Origin: Phycisphaerae bacterium
GTDB lineage: Bacteria; Chloroflexota; Anaerolineae; 4572-78; J111
DNA: 64,000 bases
NCBI GenBank assembly: GCA_028285035.1
Contig: JANQQF010000120.1
Span: forward strand, 62,001 to 126,000
Direction of reading: 5' to 3'
The position numbers were made by a program, and so were the translations under genes. The stretch's first letter is position 1; each line of letters starts with the position of its first letter. Shown here piece by piece: positions 36,318 through 45,293 of this stretch. Under the pieces are notes generated by a model that was given only the letters and a program-made list of their open reading frames with translations, made no database searches and was not told the DNA's origin.

Positions 36318-38951
36318 ATGGAGTCAAAAGAAATACCAGCCTCGGATGAACGAGCTGTTGAAACAGGCCAACATACTGAAGCCGCACCCTTAGCCAATAA
36401 GGCAGAAACAACTGGGTATTATGAGCCCCATCAATTAACCAACATTGGTAAAGATGGTCGTCTCTATGTGATTGCTGATACCGTTGGCGGGGCAGCGTCT
36501 GGTCAAGTGGCTAGCCAATATGCTGTCAAGAAGATGTTGTATACCTACTACAATGATGATAATCCAAACCTAGAAGTACGTCTTCTTGAAGCGGTGCGCC
36601 AGACCAACCTTGATATCTTCCAACGCAATCAGGAACATCCAAACCGACGGGCCATGGCAACAACTTTGATGGCGGCCGTGGTTCACGATAATAAACTATT
36701 GGTTGCCAACGTTGGCGATAATGCGGTTTATGTCGTTTGGGATCAGGACATTGAGCAACTAAACGGTCCGCAATCAGATGAAAAGAAGCCTGAACCAGAT
36801 CAATCCCCCAAAGCCCTACCTGCGGAGACAGCCCCTCCAGCGCCTGCTGGGACCCCAGCGCCTATTGGGACCCCTGCTTCTGCTGGAACCCCTACCCCGA
36901 TAGAGACAACAGATGTGGCGCCAAAACCAGCTGAGAAAGCTGAAGATGATAAGTCCGTGACGATTGAGGTTAAACCGGAAGGCAATCAGGATATCGTCAT
37001 TGGGATTGAGCCAAAGAGAGTTGAAACCCGTCCTAATCCAGTCGTTGCAAGAGAGCAAAAACCGACTAAAACTGCGCCCAAAACACTTAACTTGCCAACT
37101 GCCTTAGGGTTAGAGGAAACGGTTAAAATTGAGACTTACTCACGACGGCTTTTTGCCGGTGATATTGTGGTGTTGATTAGCGGGGGGCTGACTGGCTACG
37201 TTACCAATCAAGAGATTGCTAGAGCGATGACAAAACACGCGCCAGATCAAGCGATGCGTCGTTTGATTTCGTTAGCAGCAGATCGTGGCAATCGAAATCA
37301 CATCTCGATCAGTACCACGCGTGTCCTCTCTAGCCCCGTTGCGATGCGAACGCCATTGCCGATGGTTGTGCCTGGGATGCCCCGGTGGAGTGATTGGGAG
37401 CGTCCCCCTCGGCCAGGAAAGCCGATTACTTCTTCGGACGATAAGCCATCGACACGTCCAATGAGTAAACCTGTTCCACCGAGTCCACCCCCAACACCGT
37501 TGAGCAAACCGCCTTCTACAGAGATCCCGTTGAACCCGCCTCGTTGGCGCTGGCAAGGGTGTCTTATTATTCCGGTGTTGTTACTGGTCTTGTGTGGTTT
37601 GACGTTGACTGCGGCTCAATTCTTGATTCCACAGGAAACCCGCGAAAGTATTCCCCTATTCCAGGATTTACAGGCGCTCATTGAAGAACAGGGTTTTGAT
37701 GCTGTTGGTACGGGTGATGTTGGGGCAGAAGATGTGGCGGGTAACCCTGAAGAAACATCAGAAAATGAGTTGGCGACTGAGACAAATGCGACCCCGGTGG
37801 CTCAAGAATCTTCGGCTGATACAACCTCTCCGCTGTCCACACCCACACCCTTTGCTCCCACACCGACCGTCGTTGCGGCTGCAACGGAGGTAGCCCCTGT
37901 GGCCTCACCGACAGAGGCATCTCAAGCGACACCTGTTCCAACTGAGCCTACACCTGAGACTGTTGCTACCGAAAGCCCTGCGGCTGAAGCCCCCACAGCG
38001 ACGCCTTTGGCGGCCATTGAGGCCATTGCATTGCCGGAAGGATGCGAAAGTAAGGCCCGCTTTGTGACCGATGTGACGGTTGATGACGGAACGCAGTTTG
38101 CTCCTGGTGAGGCCTTCAACAAAGTGTGGCGTATTCGAAATGAAGGGACCTGCCCTTGGGGTGGTGGCTTCACTATTCGTTATGTGAATGATGAGTTCTT
38201 TGGAACCCAACAAGAAGTGCCGATTGTCGAGGTGACCAATCCTAATGAAACCTTCGATGTAAGCGTTCCAATGGTTGCGCCTGACGAAAATGGCACGTAT
38301 CGCAGTGTTTGGCAAATGTATGATATCGATGGTGTTGCTTTTGGTCCGACAATGTTCTTGGAGATTGAAGTTACGCCTAGTGGTGGTGGGGCAGGTAATA
38401 TCAACGTCGCTGATAGTGGTACGCTGTTTGACTTTGTTCAACAAGCCTCCTCTGCTACCTGGTCGGCTGGGGGGAGTTCATACACAGTTCAAGGCGTAGG
38501 GATTAGCGAGGAGTTGCCTCAAGAGGGGGCCTCTGGTGGGTTGGTTGCCGTTGGTGGTGCGACCTTGCGAGGTAATACTGAGAGTGAAGGCGATGTGTTG
38601 CTGACCCATCCGAATCAGGAGCTGGGTTTAATTGAGGGCAATTATCAGGTTGATGTGCCTCTTCAGCCCGGCGATGCCTTGGCAGCCACGCTGAGCTTTC
38701 CAAAGCTGTCAATCTTAAGTGATGATGGGGTCATCTATGAAGTGAGTTTTACCCCGGATGATGGCTCTGGCCAGGTGATTACCGTGCTGTCTCGTGCGGT
38801 CCAATACACGGAAAGCCCCATCACCGATGTCTTCCCACTGCCAGATATTCAAGCCGGTCAAACAGGGACCTTCACCCTACGGGTATTGAGTGGCAATAGC
38901 ACCAACAGCGATTGGGCATTGTGGGTTGATTTACGGCTCATTCGGCCATAA
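36318..38951 (+). CDS. Membrane-anchored degenerate PP2C-like protein with extracellular NBR1-type Ig domain
   Basis: 877 aa. Residues about 35-345 are a PP2C fold split by a Pro/Ala-rich insert (about 157-255): LYVIADTVGGAASGQVASQYA, RRAMATTLMAAVVHDNKLLVANVGDNAVYVV, then FAGDIVVLISGGLTGYV and ADRGNRNHISI. Three of the four usual metal-binding acidic positions are missing: no RxxNED motif, Asp to Gly at 289 in the S-D-G-L motif, and Asp to Asn at 327 in the D-N motif; only Asp54 remains. A Pro-rich linker leads to one TM helix (about 415-437), a Thr/Pro/Ala stalk, an NBR1-type Ig domain (about 576-685: VDDGTQFAPGEAFNKVWRIR, GTCPWGGGF) and a C-terminal beta domain. Likely a dead-phosphatase signalling or scaffold protein across the membrane. 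Confidence 0.8.
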   Translation: MESKEIPASDERAVETGQHTEAAPLANKAETTGYYEPHQLTNIGKDGRLYVIADTVGGAASGQVASQYAVKKMLYTYYNDDNPNLEVRLLEAVRQTNLDIFQRNQEHPNRRAMATTLMAAVVHDNKLLVANVGDNAVYVVWDQDIEQLNGPQSDEKKPEPDQSPKALPAETAPPAPAGTPAPIGTPASAGTPTPIETTDVAPKPAEKAEDDKSVTIEVKPEGNQDIVIGIEPKRVETRPNPVVAREQKPTKTAPKTLNLPTALGLEETVKIETYSRRLFAGDIVVLISGGLTGYVTNQEIARAMTKHAPDQAMRRLISLAADRGNRNHISISTTRVLSSPVAMRTPLPMVVPGMPRWSDWERPPRPGKPITSSDDKPSTRPMSKPVPPSPPPTPLSKPPSTEIPLNPPRWRWQGCLIIPVLLLVLCGLTLTAAQFLIPQETRESIPLFQDLQALIEEQGFDAVGTGDVGAEDVAGNPEETSENELATETNATPVAQESSADTTSPLSTPTPFAPTPTVVAAATEVAPVASPTEASQATPVPTEPTPETVATESPAAEAPTATPLAAIEAIALPEGCESKARFVTDVTVDDGTQFAPGEAFNKVWRIRNEGTCPWGGGFTIRYVNDEFFGTQQEVPIVEVTNPNETFDVSVPMVAPDENGTYRSVWQMYDIDGVAFGPTMFLEIEVTPSGGGAGNINVADSGTLFDFVQQASSATWSAGGSSYTVQGVGISEELPQEGASGGLVAVGGATLRGNTESEGDVLLTHPNQELGLIEGNYQVDVPLQPGDALAATLSFPKLSILSDDGVIYEVSFTPDDGSGQVITVLSRAVQYTESPITDVFPLPDIQAGQTGTFTLRVLSGNSTNSDWALWVDLRLIRP

Positions 38952-38976
38952 ATTCTTTTCGTTTAGAAAATAAAGA

Positions 38977-39016
38977 GGGCTAACTCCAAAGTCTAAAGTG
39001 GAGTTAGCCCTTTTTT
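38977..39016 (+). terminator. Rho-independent terminator
   Basis: GGGCTAACTCCA (38977-38988) pairs with TGGAGTTAGCCC (38999-39010), followed by TTTTTT (39011-39016). It separates the PP2C-like gene from the convergent large protease gene; an A-run before the stem (AAAATAAAGA) may serve the other direction. Confidence 0.9.
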
Positions 39017-39037
39017 CTTTGAACTACCTACTTATAT

Positions 39038-42000
39038 CTATTTGAAAATGATGGGCAGATAAGCAAAGTATGCCCCGAAATAGGTTCGAGCGGTTAGGGC
39101 CAATTTTTCATCCGTACTATCTTCGACATAGGCTACATTATCGATAGGTGTATTCGATTGATAGCTGATGACTGCTTGATAGGTTAGGGTGGCGACTTCG
39201 CCAGCGGCCAGGTCTATGGTCCATATCAGGGTATCACCGCTCATTAAAGCCGAGCCTTTGCTGGGCGTGCCTACACTGTGCATTTCAAGCATATGAGGTA
39301 GGGTATTGGTTGTTTCAATGGCCGGATCATCGGCCACCCCGCTATTTTTTAGGACTAGGGTGTAATTCAAAACATCGCCGGGTTCAACATCCTGTGTTGG
39401 TGTGACAGTGAGGTTGGACTCAGTGAGTTCTGGAAAATTGACGTAGACATTGGTTGGGCGATCAAATAACAAACTGTGATCCTCAATATGAATCCAGCTT
39501 GTTTGACTCACGACTGTGCCCAAAGGTAAGGCGTTTGCTAGAGTCCCTGTATAAATCAATTGTTTTTGCTCATTTGGCGCTAAAGACCCACTCCAGATTA
39601 AATCTCCGCCGGATGGGGTTAGGTCAGACGAAAAACTGTCCAAGGTTAGCTCGGCTGGTAGCGTGACGGTGAAGACTACAGGGTCTACCTCCTCCCAACC
39701 ATCATTCGCTAGAAGGGCCGTGTAGGTTATTTGCTCCCCATCCGTGACCTTTGTTTTATCCGCAGTGATGGCTGATGCCCCCAGCCAACTTAGCCAGCCA
39801 ACTGCACGACGCATGAAGTCGGTCCGATCCGTCTCTGGCAATAGCTCGGGTCCGTAGGCGAGAAAAGCCGTTCGCCAGGGGCGCTGATTGATACCTGAGC
39901 CTTGGTTTGTGACTCCATTTACCTGTCCCTCTTCACCTTTTGTTAGAATACTAGCAGTTAAGGTTGGCGTTAAAGCATCCGTTCGATTTTGATAGCTCGG
40001 TGGAAAACTAAGTTTAGACCGACCGAGGTTGATGGTAATCGGATGATCATTTTCCCCGAAGATAAAGGTGCTGCTGTAATCTTCCGTATGCTTCAACACC
40101 CCCAAATAATGTTGCGTAAAAGGATCGGGTGTTTGATTGGGTAAATTGTAAATGAGGTCTTGACTGCTGATAAGAAGCCGGCCCCCTTGGTCTAGGTAAG
40201 CCGCCAACCGATTTTCATCCTCGGTTGTTAAGGGTTCAGACCAATCATAGGCCGTGTACCAAACGACCATCGGATATCGATCCAAAACTGCGTTTGTTGG
40301 GGTAGGTGCTTTTGAGCCAGTCCAGGATTTTGGGATTTCGTAAAAGTCAAAAGGAATATTATTAGCATTTAATGCGCTTTGAAATTCAGGCGCAAAATCA
40401 AAAAAACGATCATCATCAACTAAGAGCACGGGGGCAGGGCTTCGGGTGGTGCGCGTAACGGTGGCTGTCAAACTTGGATCATTTGTCGACTGAGCGGTTA
40501 TGGTTAGATCATCCGAGTCGAACCAATCACTGGTTTGCACTTGGACCCCGACCGTAATAACTTGCGACGCACAGGCATCCAAATTCACACTAGAGGGAGG
40601 TGAAGGATTTACAGGCCAATTGCTGTTATAGTTGAAACTGTATGTATCGTTGCTGTCACCCGTATTACGGATACGAGCGGTGTGGAGAACTGTTGATTGA
40701 AAATCACCAATCAGTGTGTCCGTAATTACCACTAATTCAGTGCCGTGCGGATCTGGGGAGGCCATCAACCAATCGATTGATTTTGCCATCACCTGGGCCC
40801 GATCAGCTTGCGAGTCGATTGCCTCAAACCCAAACCCCAAAAAGATGGCTTGATAAGGGAGACACTGGCCGATGTACAATCCTGCGACTTGACCTGTGTC
40901 ATAGTTGAGTAAGGGCGCGGCAAAGTCTGGGTCGGCGATGCCCACAACGTCGGGGGTTGCTTGATTATTCGCGCCGTCTCCCTCAGCGATTGTCAATGAT
41001 AAGCCGGTCAAGGGGCCGGTAGTCGTGTTTTCTAGGGTTGTTGTCCCTGCGTCATCAGCAACAAAGCTCGCCTTTAAATGGGTGTTAAAATAAGGAGCCA
41101 GACTAAATGGCGTACCCCCTGTGTCAAAATAAGCAACATCTTGGCCACTGAGCAAGAGCTTACCACCATCTTCCAAAAAGCCTTCAATTGCCTCCCCGAC
41201 CCCGATATATCCAGGCGAGTCCTCTGGCGCAGACCAGATGACTATGTCATAAGCGGATAAGGTCGTGGAAATTGGGAGATTTTCTTGGGAGCCAAAGGGG
41301 TCGATAATCGGTAGAACATCATAGGTGTATAACGCATCATTAAGAGCTTGTTGATAATAATTGAGTTGACTCTCCTGATACCAATAGCCACTGTCTACCA
41401 CTAAAATATCAGGCGAGGTTTCTAAATCAAAATTACGGATGGTGGTTCCCCCATCATTAATTGTGACATTAACCGCTTTGCCAATACGATATCCTGACGT
41501 GGATACCGTAACCGTGTAGGTACCAGCGGGTAGGCTGAAGCTATAGTTTCCGGTATCCTCATCGCTTTGGGTGCTGGCTGACGTGCCATCGATAGTAATG
41601 GTTGCTGATAAAGGGGCACTTGAGCCTTGCGCTCGAACTTGCCCTTGAAGTAGGCCCGTAGGTGAGGCAGTCAGGGCAAAATCTTGTATGGTGGCTGTCC
41701 CCGTAGTGATGTCAAGATTAAAGATTGTTGTTGGCTCAAAACCAAAGGCAAAGGCAGTGGCGTCATACGTGCCTGCGGCCAATCCCTGTTGATAAAGGCC
41801 AGAGCCATTGGCTTTTGTATTGATGGCGGGATCGCCATTACGTGGGCTAATCAAGATGGTTGCCGCGTCGATAGGGGTACTATCGCTAGCTTGTGTGACA
41901 GTCCCCTCTAGAGTCCCCGCTCCGGCGACAGCCATGACCGCATTGTAGGCATCAACCCGCCCCCACCCAAAATCATTATTGGGGACAACCTGACCGAGTG

Positions 42001-43567
42001 GCACTGAGGTTGAGGTTATCACATAGCTAATCTTGGCTAAGTTATTTTCTAAACCAGGATCGGCTTGGAGCATCAAGGCCGCAACCCCACTGACGTGTGG
42101 GGCGGCCATTGAGGTGCCATCTAGATATTGATAAGCCCCGCCAGGAAATGCTGATAAGACATTTTTACCTGGGGCCGAGATATTTGGTTTAATGCTTCCC
42201 CACGGGGACGGACCGCGGCTTGAAAAGTTGGTAATTTGATCATCATCGCTGATTGCTCCGACGGCCAACGAAATGTCGAAACTGCCTGGAGAGCCAACGG
42301 TTCCACTATTAGGGCCATTGTTCCCGGCTGAGAAAATCGGATAGATGCCAGCGGCGAGTAGCGCTTGAACATCAGGCTCATATTCCGTACTCGCTCCATT
42401 GATATTTCCCCAGGAATTATTCACAATGTCTGGGGCCAGCGCTGGATCACCATTGGGGGCCAATAGCCACTGAAAGGCATCATGGATGGCACTGGTTGTG
42501 CCTGTACCAGCGCTGGTGAAGGCTTTGACTGCAATCCAGGTTGCACCGGGGGCCACCCCCTTCCCATTTCCGCCGACGATGGTCCCCATCGTATGGGTGC
42601 CGTGTCCATTCCCATCAATGGGATACAGGGCCCCATCTCCGGTCGCATCATACCAATTGCCCACATGATTTGGCAGGTGGCCTGCCCCGGTGTAGCCACG
42701 ATAACGGGTTTCTAAATCAGGGTGAAGCCAATCTACCCCGGTGTCCATATTGGCCACAACGATACCACTGCCATCGATATTTAAAGCCGTCTGGACAAAA
42801 TCCGCTCGAATTGCTGAGATACCCCACTCAATAGATTGTTGATTTTGGATAAATACATCAGCTTCAGCACTGGTTAAATTGGGGCGACAGGCTGGTGGGG
42901 CACAAGGAAGAGACGTGTCTTGATTGGCAGAAAGATCGATGGCTGAATCTTCCGTAGGTAAGTTGATTTGGATAACTTTATCCAGTCGGATTATCTTAAC
43001 CTCATCTCGTTTGGCCAGCTCTGATACTGTGTCAAGCGACCCAGTCGCTGCGACTGCATTGACAATCCACAACGATTTTACGTTGCTTGTACTTAAAATT
43101 CCGATACGATTGGGATCGTTTAAGAGATTGAGAATGCCGCCTTGGCTGTTTTGGGCCGTTTGCTGTAACGTTTCCACGATGGCTCGTCGTCGGGCAACTT
43201 CATCCGCCTCACTTTGGGGCCGAATAGTTACGGCATTTGCTGCGGCTTCTACATCAGCTTGGGCTTTGAGATAGACGATGAAGGGGATTGGCTCATTTTC
43301 AGTGAGCAACTTTTTGAGCAAGGCTGGCTCAATTTTTGCTAAAATGGCTGGATCAATTGATACACCAGCATCTTGTGCGGAGGAGGTGAAAGGAGGGGAG
43401 TACTCCCCTCCTTCGGATGGGGCACTTCCTTCGGATAGGACACTTCCTTTGGGTGGGGGCGACTCTTGCGCCGTTGTTGGTTGAACGCCATTAAACACGC
43501 TCAAGGTTAGCAGAAATCCCAGCGACAAAATGAGGACCAAACCCAACCGATATAGTTTCATACCCAA
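39038..43567 (-). CDS. Giant secreted subtilase with carboxypeptidase-regulatory-like and DUF11-like domains
   Basis: 1509 aa, signal peptide about 1-34 (LGLVLILSLGFLLTLSVF), SD AAGGAG 8 bases before ATG. Prodomain residues about 75-200. S8 catalytic domain with Asp275 (DTGVDW), His322 (HGTHTMG) and Ser486 (GTSMAAPHVSG). Two carboxypeptidase-regulatory/Cna-B-like repeats follow (GTVTQASDSTPIDAATILIS; GQVRAQGSSAPLSATITIDG), then two GATase-like alpha/beta segments (DILVVDSGYWYQES; PVLLVDDDRFFDF with RLLISSQDL), and DUF11-like repeats near the C-terminus (TPTQDVEPGDVLNYTLVLKN). Ends YFAYLPIIFK, like the two giant surface proteins. Likely acts outside the cell on polymers or on surface proteins. 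Confidence 0.85.
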   Translation of the reverse strand: MGMKLYRLGLVLILSLGFLLTLSVFNGVQPTTAQESPPPKGSVLSEGSAPSEGGEYSPPFTSSAQDAGVSIDPAILAKIEPALLKKLLTENEPIPFIVYLKAQADVEAAANAVTIRPQSEADEVARRRAIVETLQQTAQNSQGGILNLLNDPNRIGILSTSNVKSLWIVNAVAATGSLDTVSELAKRDEVKIIRLDKVIQINLPTEDSAIDLSANQDTSLPCAPPACRPNLTSAEADVFIQNQQSIEWGISAIRADFVQTALNIDGSGIVVANMDTGVDWLHPDLETRYRGYTGAGHLPNHVGNWYDATGDGALYPIDGNGHGTHTMGTIVGGNGKGVAPGATWIAVKAFTSAGTGTTSAIHDAFQWLLAPNGDPALAPDIVNNSWGNINGASTEYEPDVQALLAAGIYPIFSAGNNGPNSGTVGSPGSFDISLAVGAISDDDQITNFSSRGPSPWGSIKPNISAPGKNVLSAFPGGAYQYLDGTSMAAPHVSGVAALMLQADPGLENNLAKISYVITSTSVPLGQVVPNNDFGWGRVDAYNAVMAVAGAGTLEGTVTQASDSTPIDAATILISPRNGDPAINTKANGSGLYQQGLAAGTYDATAFAFGFEPTTIFNLDITTGTATIQDFALTASPTGLLQGQVRAQGSSAPLSATITIDGTSASTQSDEDTGNYSFSLPAGTYTVTVSTSGYRIGKAVNVTINDGGTTIRNFDLETSPDILVVDSGYWYQESQLNYYQQALNDALYTYDVLPIIDPFGSQENLPISTTLSAYDIVIWSAPEDSPGYIGVGEAIEGFLEDGGKLLLSGQDVAYFDTGGTPFSLAPYFNTHLKASFVADDAGTTTLENTTTGPLTGLSLTIAEGDGANNQATPDVVGIADPDFAAPLLNYDTGQVAGLYIGQCLPYQAIFLGFGFEAIDSQADRAQVMAKSIDWLMASPDPHGTELVVITDTLIGDFQSTVLHTARIRNTGDSNDTYSFNYNSNWPVNPSPPSSVNLDACASQVITVGVQVQTSDWFDSDDLTITAQSTNDPSLTATVTRTTRSPAPVLLVDDDRFFDFAPEFQSALNANNIPFDFYEIPKSWTGSKAPTPTNAVLDRYPMVVWYTAYDWSEPLTTEDENRLAAYLDQGGRLLISSQDLIYNLPNQTPDPFTQHYLGVLKHTEDYSSTFIFGENDHPITINLGRSKLSFPPSYQNRTDALTPTLTASILTKGEEGQVNGVTNQGSGINQRPWRTAFLAYGPELLPETDRTDFMRRAVGWLSWLGASAITADKTKVTDGEQITYTALLANDGWEEVDPVVFTVTLPAELTLDSFSSDLTPSGGDLIWSGSLAPNEQKQLIYTGTLANALPLGTVVSQTSWIHIEDHSLLFDRPTNVYVNFPELTESNLTVTPTQDVEPGDVLNYTLVLKNSGVADDPAIETTNTLPHMLEMHSVGTPSKGSALMSGDTLIWTIDLAAGEVATLTYQAVISYQSNTPIDNVAYVEDSTDEKLALTARTYFGAYFAYLPIIFK

Positions 43568-43618
43568 AACTCCTTACACCCAAACCTTTTTATGTTGATT
43601 AATTTTTGCGACTGACAA

Positions 43619-43655
43619 TACAGTGACCTCAAAGCATTGCTTTGAGGTCACTGTA
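43619..43655. repeat. 37-bp perfect palindrome
   Basis: 18-bp arms TACAGTGACCTCAAAGCA and TGCTTTGAGGTCACTGTA around one T. It lies in the 181-base gap between murE (stop at 43749) and the giant protease start (43567). No T-run follows on the murE transcript, so a classic terminator is not supported; it could be an mRNA 3'-end hairpin, an operator, or a dispersed palindrome. The rest of the gap shows no ORF. Confidence 0.8.
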
Positions 43656-43748
43656 CAAAAATTTCTAACGATGTTAAATGCAAACCCTATTTAAAGTACC
43701 CGATCTTTATGTATTCTTCAAGGGTTGGCGTTAATTTTTTTGGTTATT

Positions 43749-45293
43749 TTATGCAGTGGGGAGCGTCAGTAGTGGATGGCCACGGAGAGCCATTCGCAAG
43801 GCCTTTCGATCATCCCAGGGATACTCGATTTCACCAAAGCACATACTTTGCTCGTGACCTTTGCCAAGCGCGATGACGATATCATCAGGTTGAGCTAGTT
43901 GGGTTGCCCGAAAGATGGCCTGTCCACGATCAGGAACACGCTCAAACGTTTCGCCTTCGATCGCGCCATCTGCCAGCATTGTCTCTGCGGTTTCGGCAAT
44001 GATAGCATCCAAATTTTCGGTGCGTGGATCCTCGGCGGTGATGATCGTGATATCAGCCAACTCTGCGGCAATATGACCCATCATTACTCGTTTTTCTTGA
44101 TCTCGTAGGCCCGCACAACCAAAGACGGCGATAACACGCCCCTTGGTCAATGTTTTTGCTACCTGAAGCGATCGTCGCAAAGAATTGGGGGTATGGGCAA
44201 AATCGACCACAGCCATAAACGCCTGACCTTCATTGATGCGCTCCATTCTTCCTGGAATACCCGCCAGATTTGTCAAACCTTGGGCAATGTTTTCTGGTGA
44301 AATACTAAGCCCCACCCAAGCAGCTGTCACAGCACCTAAGGCATTGCTTACGTTGTAGTCACCGACCAGATTGGTCTCAACATCCAAGCCAATACCCTCA
44401 CGGCAAATAGTGAAGCGTGTTTTATCAGGCCGATAGTGAATGTCACGGGCGGTAAGTGTCGCTTCGGGGTGTCCGTTAATACTATAGCCGACCCAAGGCG
44501 TTTGATTTCGCTCAAGTTTAGCCTTGAGATATTCAAATGACCAATCGTCACAGTTGAGCACCGCCAATTTAGGCTGACCTTTATCCGCTGCGGTGGCTAA
44601 AGATTCGAACAGTGATGCTTTAGCGGCTCGATATCCATCCAAGGAGCCGTGTAAATCAAGATGCTCGTGGGTAATGTTGGTGACAATCGCGATGTCAAAA
44701 TCGCACGCTGTCACGCGATGATGGGCCAGACCGTGGGAGGTGGTTTCGAGCAAGCATAATTCCGTTTTTGCCGCAACCATCTGGGCCAGAAAGCGCTGGA
44801 CATTAGGTGAGTCTGGGGTGGTCGTATGCAAGCCAGTTTCTAATGCCTCATCACCAATGACAGCACTGACTGTGTTAATCATTCCCGTTTTTTGTTGTGC
44901 TGCGGTGAGAATGTTGTACAAAAAATGCGTGGTTGTTGTTTTCCCATCCGTGCCTGTAATCCCGACCATCTTCAACTGACGCGCCGGATAATTGTTCCAG
45001 GCCGCTGACAGATAGGCCAGCGCTTCTCGTCCATCTTGGACAACAAGGCTGAAGGGGGCGTCGAAGCCTTCCAACTCACGTTCGCTGATAATAACACTGG
45101 CCCCTTGGGCAATGGCTTTGGGGATAAAACGATGGCTATCTAGATTGACTCCCTGATAGGCCACAAAGATCATATCAGGTGTTACACTTCGGGAGTCAGA
45201 TGTGATGCCCTGAATGACTTGCTCCTCAAAGGGTGTTGTTTGAGAGATAATCAAACTTGGGGGTAACGCGGCGAGTAGTTGTGATAGGTTCAT
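43749..45293 (-). CDS. murE: UDP-N-acetylmuramoyl-tripeptide synthetase (Mur ligase E)
   Basis: 514 aa. Adds the third amino acid to the peptidoglycan stem peptide. All Mur-ligase parts are seen: N-domain (GITSDSRSVTPDMIFVAYQG), ATP loop VGITGTDGKTTTTHF, LETTSHGLAHHRV, ITHEHLDLHGS, GDYNVSNALGAV, RMERI and C-domain VVDFAHTPNSLRRSL with AVFGCAGLRDQEKR. The amino-acid-selecting loop reads EDPR (421-424) where DAP enzymes have DNPR, so the residue added (DAP, ornithine or lysine) is uncertain. ATG overlaps the TGA of the upstream kinase gene (ATGA), tying MurE synthesis to a two-component system. Confidence 0.93.
   Translation of the reverse strand: MNLSQLLAALPPSLIISQTTPFEEQVIQGITSDSRSVTPDMIFVAYQGVNLDSHRFIPKAIAQGASVIISERELEGFDAPFSLVVQDGREALAYLSAAWNNYPARQLKMVGITGTDGKTTTTHFLYNILTAAQQKTGMINTVSAVIGDEALETGLHTTTPDSPNVQRFLAQMVAAKTELCLLETTSHGLAHHRVTACDFDIAIVTNITHEHLDLHGSLDGYRAAKASLFESLATAADKGQPKLAVLNCDDWSFEYLKAKLERNQTPWVGYSINGHPEATLTARDIHYRPDKTRFTICREGIGLDVETNLVGDYNVSNALGAVTAAWVGLSISPENIAQGLTNLAGIPGRMERINEGQAFMAVVDFAHTPNSLRRSLQVAKTLTKGRVIAVFGCAGLRDQEKRVMMGHIAAELADITIITAEDPRTENLDAIIAETAETMLADGAIEGETFERVPDRGQAIFRATQLAQPDDIVIALGKGHEQSMCFGEIEYPWDDRKALRMALRGHPLLTLPTA

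Noticed and set aside
44740..44979. Short plus-strand ORFs antisense to murE, kinase and recF
   Set aside because: Shadows of strongly conserved genes on the other strand, without SD or known motifs.
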